Origin: Bosea sp. F3-2
GTDB taxonomy: Bacteria; Pseudomonadota; Alphaproteobacteria; Rhizobiales; Beijerinckiaceae
Reading direction: 5' to 3'
NCBI RefSeq assembly: GCF_008253865.1
Contig: NZ_CP042331.1
Coordinates: 3,224,001 to 3,288,000 of the forward strand
DNA length: 64,000 nt
The notes below the pieces were generated by a model. It saw only the letters and a program-made list of their open reading frames with translations, ran no database searches and had not been told where the DNA came from. The position numbers and the translations under genes were made by a program. Below are positions 59,539 to 64,000 of the stretch, one piece after another; within the stretch, counting starts at the first letter, position 1, and every line of letters begins with the position of its first letter.

Positions 59539-60303
59539 ATGACGCTTCCGGCGCGGTTTCGCGCTTCGCATCGAGACCAACAGACGGATCTCGATAGGCT
59601 TGGACCGCTCTACCGGCAACTCGAACAGGTTCTCGCCGGGATCGAACGTGAATTCGCCGGGCTGTCACGCCGGCTCGACGAGGCCCGCACGCGCGCGGCA
59701 GCGCTGATGGGCAATGAGGACGGCATCTATTTCGATCGTGAGCCGGCTGATGAGGCCAGGCTGGTCGAAGCAGAGGCGCAGATGATGGCGGCTTTCCGCC
59801 GGATCGAGCAGTTGCGGGCGCAAAGATCGATGCTCGCCGCCTGGCGCGCCCAGATCGAGGATTCAGGCATCGGCCGCGCATTGCGCGACGGGGCCGGCTC
59901 GAGCGGACGGTTCTCCCGTTTTCTGCGTCTGATGCGGGCGCGGATGGCGGTGATCCGGCATCTCTCCCGCTTCTCCGGCTGGGTACTGATGCTCGTCATC
60001 ATTTATGCGACATTGTCTGGAATCGAGCAGCGGCCATCCGTCGCCTGGCTGATGCCAGACATCGAACGCAGCCTCGCCTTCCTCGCCGCAGCGGCTGCCT
60101 TCGCGATCGGCTACCCACGGCAGCGCCCGCTCATCTTCGCCGCCGGCCTCGCCGCAGTCATCTCGCTCGAATTCGCCCAAGGCTGGGCGCCGACGCGCCA
60201 TGGCACGCCTCACGATGCCTGGGTCAAGGCCTTCGGGCTCTGTACCGGCCTGCTGCTCGTTATCGGTATTGAGCGCCTCAGGCAGCCCGGGAGGAGCTCA
60301 TGA
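59539..60303 (+). CDS. VanZ-like membrane protein with an N-terminal coiled coil
   Basis: A 254-residue protein. Residues 1-115 are charged and helical, with heptad-like Leu/Ala (QLEQVLAGIEREFAGLSRRL). Residues about 140-250 hold three or four membrane segments and the VanZ-like end LEFAQGWAPTRHGTPHDAWV. ATG 59539 follows GGGAGACGGGACA. VanZ proteins influence teicoplanin resistance in some bacteria; in polysaccharide loci their role is unknown. Stop overlaps manC as ATGA (60300-60303). Confidence 0.75.
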   Translation: MTLPARFRASHRDQQTDLDRLGPLYRQLEQVLAGIEREFAGLSRRLDEARTRAAALMGNEDGIYFDREPADEARLVEAEAQMMAAFRRIEQLRAQRSMLAAWRAQIEDSGIGRALRDGAGSSGRFSRFLRLMRARMAVIRHLSRFSGWVLMLVIIYATLSGIEQRPSVAWLMPDIERSLAFLAAAAAFAIGYPRQRPLIFAAGLAAVISLEFAQGWAPTRHGTPHDAWVKAFGLCTGLLLVIGIERLRQPGRSS

Positions 60304-61757
60304 AGCTCGATCCTCACGCACAAGCGTCAGCCGTGATTTCCGCACCAGCCGCTGCCCGCACGATCGTTCCGATCGTCCTGTGCGGCGGCGCCGGCTCTCG
60401 CCTCTGGCCGGCCTCGCGCGAAGCCTTTCCGAAGCAGTTCATCGCGCTGCTCGGCGAGGAATCGATGTTCCAGCAGACGTTGGGCCGGATCCGGGACCCA
60501 CTGTTTGGCGCTCCGGTGATCGTGACCCACGACGATTTCCGCTTCCTCGTGCTCAGCCAGATAAAGCAGGTCGGGATGACCGGTGAAATCCTGCTCGAGC
60601 CAGCCCGCCGCGATTCTGGCCCGGCAATCGCCGCCGCCGTCAACTTCGTCCAGAAGCGCGACCCGCAAGCCCTCGTGCTCGTGCTCGCCTCCGACCACCT
60701 GATCGGCGATCTCGCGGCTTTCCGCAGCGCCGTCGAGACCGCGACATCCGGGGCGGCGCAGGGTCGGCTCGTCACGTTCGGCATCGTTCCCGACAAGCCT
60801 GCCACCGGCTATGGCTATATCCGGCCGGAACCGGGCAACGAAGGCGTCCGCAAGGTGTTGAGCTTTGTCGAGAAGCCCGATGAGGCGACGGCCGCGCGCT
60901 ATCTCGACGAGGGGTATCTCTGGAACAGCGGCATGTTCCTTTTCCGCGCCGACAGCTTCATGGCCGAGTTATCCAAGCACGAACCGGCGATGGCGAGCGC
61001 TGTAGCGGCGGCCGTGGCGCACGCGCACGAGGATATCGGCTTCCATCGCTTGAACGCTGAACACTTCGGCGCCGCGCCGCGCAAATCGATCGACTATGCC
61101 GTGATGGAGCAGACCGATCTCGCCAGCGTCGTCCCTGCCTCCTTCGGCTGGTCGGATGTCGGGAGCTGGTCGAGTGTCTGGGAGGCTTCGCCGCGAGACG
61201 AGTCCGGCAACGCCGGCGGCCACAATGTCGAGTTCGTCGACAGTCGCAACTGCTATGTCCAGAGCAGCGGCCCGCTCACGGTGCTGGTCGGTGTCGAGGA
61301 TGCCGTGGTCATCGTCGAAAACGATGCGGTGATGGTGACGAAGCGCGATCGCGCCGAGCAGGTCAAAGGCGCCTTCGAACGGCTCAAGGCCGATGGGCAC
61401 CCTTCCGTCGTCAGCTCCCGGAGGGTCTATCGGCCATGGGGATATTACCAGACGCTCGATCTCGGCGCGCGCTTCCAGGTCAAGCGCATCGTCGTCGACC
61501 CCGGCCAGAAACTGTCCCTGCAAAGTCATCACCATCGTGCCGAACACTGGGTGGTGGTCCGCGGTATTGCCGAGGTGACCCGCGACGACGAGACCATTCT
61601 CGTGCACGAGAACGAGTCGATCTACCTGCCGATCGGCTGCGTTCACCGGATGGCCAACCCGGGCAAGATTCTGCTCGAGATCATCGAGGTGCAGTCCGGC
61701 TCGTATCTCGGCGAGGACGACATCGTCCGCTACGAGGACATCTATCGCCGGGTGTGA
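60300..61757 (+). CDS. manC: Mannose-1-phosphate guanylyltransferase / mannose-6-phosphate isomerase
   Basis: A 485-residue bifunctional enzyme making GDP-mannose. N-terminal nucleotidyltransferase: VLCGGAGSRLWPASREAFPK and PDKPATGYGYIRPEP with VEKPDEATAARYL. C-terminal cupin-type isomerase about 350-480: RPWGYYQTLD, QKLSLQSHHHRAEHWVVVRG with the metal-binding His/Glu set. Full-length for the AlgA/CpsB/ManC family. It supplies GDP-mannose to glycosyltransferases of the locus. Coupled by ATGA to the VanZ-like gene. Confidence 0.94.
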   Translation: MKLDPHAQASAVISAPAAARTIVPIVLCGGAGSRLWPASREAFPKQFIALLGEESMFQQTLGRIRDPLFGAPVIVTHDDFRFLVLSQIKQVGMTGEILLEPARRDSGPAIAAAVNFVQKRDPQALVLVLASDHLIGDLAAFRSAVETATSGAAQGRLVTFGIVPDKPATGYGYIRPEPGNEGVRKVLSFVEKPDEATAARYLDEGYLWNSGMFLFRADSFMAELSKHEPAMASAVAAAVAHAHEDIGFHRLNAEHFGAAPRKSIDYAVMEQTDLASVVPASFGWSDVGSWSSVWEASPRDESGNAGGHNVEFVDSRNCYVQSSGPLTVLVGVEDAVVIVENDAVMVTKRDRAEQVKGAFERLKADGHPSVVSSRRVYRPWGYYQTLDLGARFQVKRIVVDPGQKLSLQSHHHRAEHWVVVRGIAEVTRDDETILVHENESIYLPIGCVHRMANPGKILLEIIEVQSGSYLGEDDIVRYEDIYRRV

Positions 61758-61784
61758 GCAGCAATCGCTGCCTCCTCAAGATGC

Positions 61785-62942
61785 TCAGGCGGGTTCAATG
61801 CTCAAGCTGTTCCCAGCAATATGTGTCTGCGGCCCGACGCGCCCATCGGCGGCGAGCAAGGCTCGCGCATGGGCATGCACGACCTTGTCGAGGCTGAAGC
61901 GGTCGATGTAGTCGGCGCGGTACTGCGCATGGCGGCGCTCGGACGCAACGTTGTCATGATAGTGGATCATTGCGGCGACGAAGCCGGCCATATCTCCCAA
62001 CGCGACGAGACGGCCGATCCGCTCGTCGCGAATGATGTCGCTCGGTCCGAATTCGCAATCGAAGGCGACCACCGGCAGGCCGAAGCGCAGCGCTTCGCAA
62101 ATGGCGAGCGACCAGCCTTCCCAGCGCGCGCCTGAGAGGTAGATGTCGCAGCGCGAAAGCGGGAGCGCCGGGCTGTCCGGGTAATGCTCGATCGTGACCC
62201 GCCCGGCGAGGCCGAGCTCGTCGATCAGGGCACGGATTGTCGGCCCCTCCTCACCATAGCCGACCAGGACGAGCTCTGCGCCCCCGCGCTTCTCGCAGAA
62301 TGCGGCGAACGCGTGCAGCAGGATGTCGTAGCCCTTCTGATAGGCGAAGCGGCCAACGGTGACGAAGCGGACCGGACGGTCCGCGTCCGTCGGCGCAGGC
62401 ACCACCATATCAAACGAGCGCACCGGATTGGGCACCCAGACACATTCGACCTTGCTCGGATAGTCGGCCCGGAAGGCGTCGAGCTGGCGCGGCGACGTGC
62501 CGAAGACGCGTGCCAGCTGCGGCAGGACCAGGAACCGCATCGCCTCGAACAGCAGGCTCGCCTTGAACGAGCGGCGCTCGAGCCTGGGATTGCCGTGGAG
62601 ATAGAGGACGAAGCGGCGTTGGATACCGAGGCAGCAAAGCCAGAACACGGCTGTCGGCTCGACCTGCGGGACGACGACGAGATCGAATTGCCCATCGGCA
62701 ACAGTGCGACGGACCCGGCGCAGCAGGTCGAGCCGTCCGCTGGAGAAGCTCAGAATGACGTCGTATGGCCGCGACTGGCCGATGATCTGCTCGAAGGGTG
62801 AAGTGTAGAGGACGGAAACCTCGAGATCCTGCTCATACTGGATAGCCAATGCCGAGCAGATCGAGTCGGTGACGCGCTCGATGCCGGCGAAGGAGCGCGT
62901 CGGCGGCACGATGTAAAGGACTCTGGTCTTCTCGTCCGACAT
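61785..62942 (-). CDS. Glycosyltransferase family 4
   Basis: About 385 residues from ATG 62942 (62960 and 62984 also possible). GT-B fold: N-terminal VLYIVPPTRSFAGIERVTDS; donor domain FVTVGRFAYQKGYDILLHAF, LVLVGYGEEGPTIRALIDEL and SGARWEGWSLAICEALRFGL with the E-x7-E pair. The upstream gap to 63099 is a divergent promoter with a GT2 gene. Converges with manC, 27 bases apart. Confidence 0.9.
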   Translation of the reverse strand: MSDEKTRVLYIVPPTRSFAGIERVTDSICSALAIQYEQDLEVSVLYTSPFEQIIGQSRPYDVILSFSSGRLDLLRRVRRTVADGQFDLVVVPQVEPTAVFWLCCLGIQRRFVLYLHGNPRLERRSFKASLLFEAMRFLVLPQLARVFGTSPRQLDAFRADYPSKVECVWVPNPVRSFDMVVPAPTDADRPVRFVTVGRFAYQKGYDILLHAFAAFCEKRGGAELVLVGYGEEGPTIRALIDELGLAGRVTIEHYPDSPALPLSRCDIYLSGARWEGWSLAICEALRFGLPVVAFDCEFGPSDIIRDERIGRLVALGDMAGFVAAMIHYHDNVASERRHAQYRADYIDRFSLDKVVHAHARALLAADGRVGPQTHIAGNSLSIEPA

Positions 62943-63098
62943 CGCTCTCTTGATCGCCATCGCCCCGAAGCCGCCGGTTGGCATGCTTAGCGGTACGGCT
63001 CTTGCAATGTCCGCGCCAAGGGGCGCCCTGCCGCCAGTGGCGAATACCATGTCGGCAATTCGAACAGCGCCAGGCTCAAGGCTTCAGCGGGGCGGCGC

Positions 63099-64000
63099 AT
63101 GACCGGTTCCACATTCAAGCTCGCGGTGATCGTCAATTGCTACAACTACGCCGAATATGTCGGCCGTTCGGTCCGCAGCGTGCTCGCGCAGGGCCGCAGC
63201 GACTGCGAACTCATCGTCGTCGACGACGGCTCGACTGACGCCTCCTGGGAGGTCATCGGCCAGACGGGAGTCACTGCCTATCGGATCGAGAACAGTGGCC
63301 AGCGCCGAGCCTGCGCGTTTGGTCTCGACCGGACGACGGCGCCGTTCGTGCTGTTCCTCGATGCCGACGATGAACTTGCTCCGGGCGCGCTCGATGCGAT
63401 CATCCCGCATCTGCAGCCCTCGATCGCCAAATTGCAATTCTGCCTGAGCCGCATCGACGGCAACAACAACCACCTGGGTTCGGCTGTCCCGGAACCCGAG
63501 CTGCTTCGCACAACCGGTGACCTCAGGGAGCGTGTACGCAAAACCGGCGCCTATATCAGCCCGCCAACGTCCGGGAATGTGTTCAGGCGCGATCTCTGCG
63601 AATTGCTGCACGACGCCGAATATGACAACGCGGTCGACGGGATTATCATCCTCGCGGCTCCCTTTTTCGGCGAGGTCGTATCCCTGCCGGAGGAACTTGG
63701 GCTCTACCGTGTCCACGGTCGCAACATGTCAGGCGTAGGGCGCACGATCGACGCCGACAAGATCGAACAGCACATGCAGCGCTTCAAGAATCTCATCGAG
63801 CACCTCAACAGAGTTATGCCCAACGATGCCAAACCGCGGCAACTCGATGTGGAGCGAACGTTCTTCTACCTCGAGAAGAAGATGATCCTTGCGTCAATCA
63901 ACGGTAGAATGGGTCGCTATCGGCAAATCCCCAAGCTCGTCCGGATTATTATTGGGGAGTATTTCTCACCAGCACGGAAATTTGCGCTTTCGCTGTTTCA
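63099..64000 (+). CDS. Glycosyltransferase family 2 (partial, runs off the window)
   Basis: ATG 63099 opens a frame still open at base 64000 (300 full codons). N-terminal GT-A signature KLAVIVNCYNYAEYVGRSVR, ELIVVDDGSTDAS and the metal-site FLFLDADDEL-like VLFLDADDELAPG. Inverting transferase adding a sugar from a nucleotide donor. The extended C-terminal helical region past residue 210 is unlike small GT2 proteins. Divergent from a GT4 gene. Confidence 0.93.
   Translation, partial: MTGSTFKLAVIVNCYNYAEYVGRSVRSVLAQGRSDCELIVVDDGSTDASWEVIGQTGVTAYRIENSGQRRACAFGLDRTTAPFVLFLDADDELAPGALDAIIPHLQPSIAKLQFCLSRIDGNNNHLGSAVPEPELLRTTGDLRERVRKTGAYISPPTSGNVFRRDLCELLHDAEYDNAVDGIIILAAPFFGEVVSLPEELGLYRVHGRNMSGVGRTIDADKIEQHMQRFKNLIEHLNRVMPNDAKPRQLDVERTFFYLEKKMILASINGRMGRYRQIPKLVRIIIGEYFSPARKFALSLF

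Noticed and set aside
1..64000. CRISPR arrays, tRNA and rRNA genes
   Set aside because: No regularly spaced direct repeats, cloverleaf-like segments or rRNA signatures were noticed by eye; a dedicated scan was not possible.

Overview
The window is about 64 kb of GC-rich chromosome. It looks like an alphaproteobacterium of the Hyphomicrobiales (rhizobial order), perhaps close to Bosea. That placement is inference. It rests on the protein mix (an ExoF-like exporter, an ExoY/WcaJ-type sugar transferase, PoxB, a MarC-like protein, IS110/IS630/IS3 debris), high GC, and frequent ATGA/GTGA stop-start overlaps. No rRNA, tRNA or CRISPR array was seen.

Layout. 1-4.75 kb: a four-gene signalling operon (tail of a branched-chain-amino-acid-type binding protein, hybrid histidine kinase with two receivers, single-domain receiver, receiver-cyclase fusion), every junction being an ATGA overlap. 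4.75-12 kb: a patchwork with IS630, IS110 and IS3 remnants, a MarC-like membrane protein, a frameshifted secreted-protein gene, an outer-membrane-like protein, a small secreted protein, an LssY-type membrane protein and an AI-2E-type permease. 12-17 kb: an IclR regulator divergent from a TPP-dependent enzyme operon with a polar amino-acid ABC transporter, with a palindrome between them. 17-19.2 kb: an intact IS110 transposase and non-coding flank. 19.2-21.2 kb: poxB with a hairpin terminator and a cupin-like remnant.

21.4-33 kb: a detoxification/resistance region. A quinone oxidoreductase goes with a TetR regulator. A second TetR faces an ABC-F/MFS pair across a perfect 17-bp inverted repeat that overlaps both -10 boxes. 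Then come an NTF2-like protein, three alpha/beta hydrolases (two epoxide-hydrolase-like with an Asp nucleophile), a cytochrome P460, an Ohr/OsmC peroxidase and a DipZ-type redoxin with a CxxS site. 33.4-40.4 kb: a wHTH-ATPase regulator, an aldehyde dehydrogenase, a small membrane protein with a MarR regulator, and a MerR regulator.

40.4-64 kb: a large exopolysaccharide locus. It has a GH16 glycanase, GT4 and GT2 enzymes including a GT4-GT2 fusion, a FAD enzyme of UDP-galactopyranose-mutase/amine-oxidase type, a large HAD protein, a Wzx-type flippase, an OafA-type acyltransferase, a Wzz/BY-kinase-like protein with a broken P-loop, a Wzy-like membrane protein, a methyltransferase, the initiating sugar-1-phosphate transferase, an ExoF-like export protein, a LuxR-type regulator lacking the receiver aspartate, a VanZ-like protein and ManC. 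Together these encode priming on undecaprenyl phosphate, GDP-mannose supply, chain assembly and decoration, flipping, polymerisation and export.

The best candidates for something not routinely described are the binding-protein-coupled kinase/cyclase operon, the TetR/ABC-F/MFS unit, the IclR/TPP/ABC operon of unknown substrate, and two degenerate regulatory parts (pseudo-receiver and pseudo-kinase) in the polysaccharide locus.
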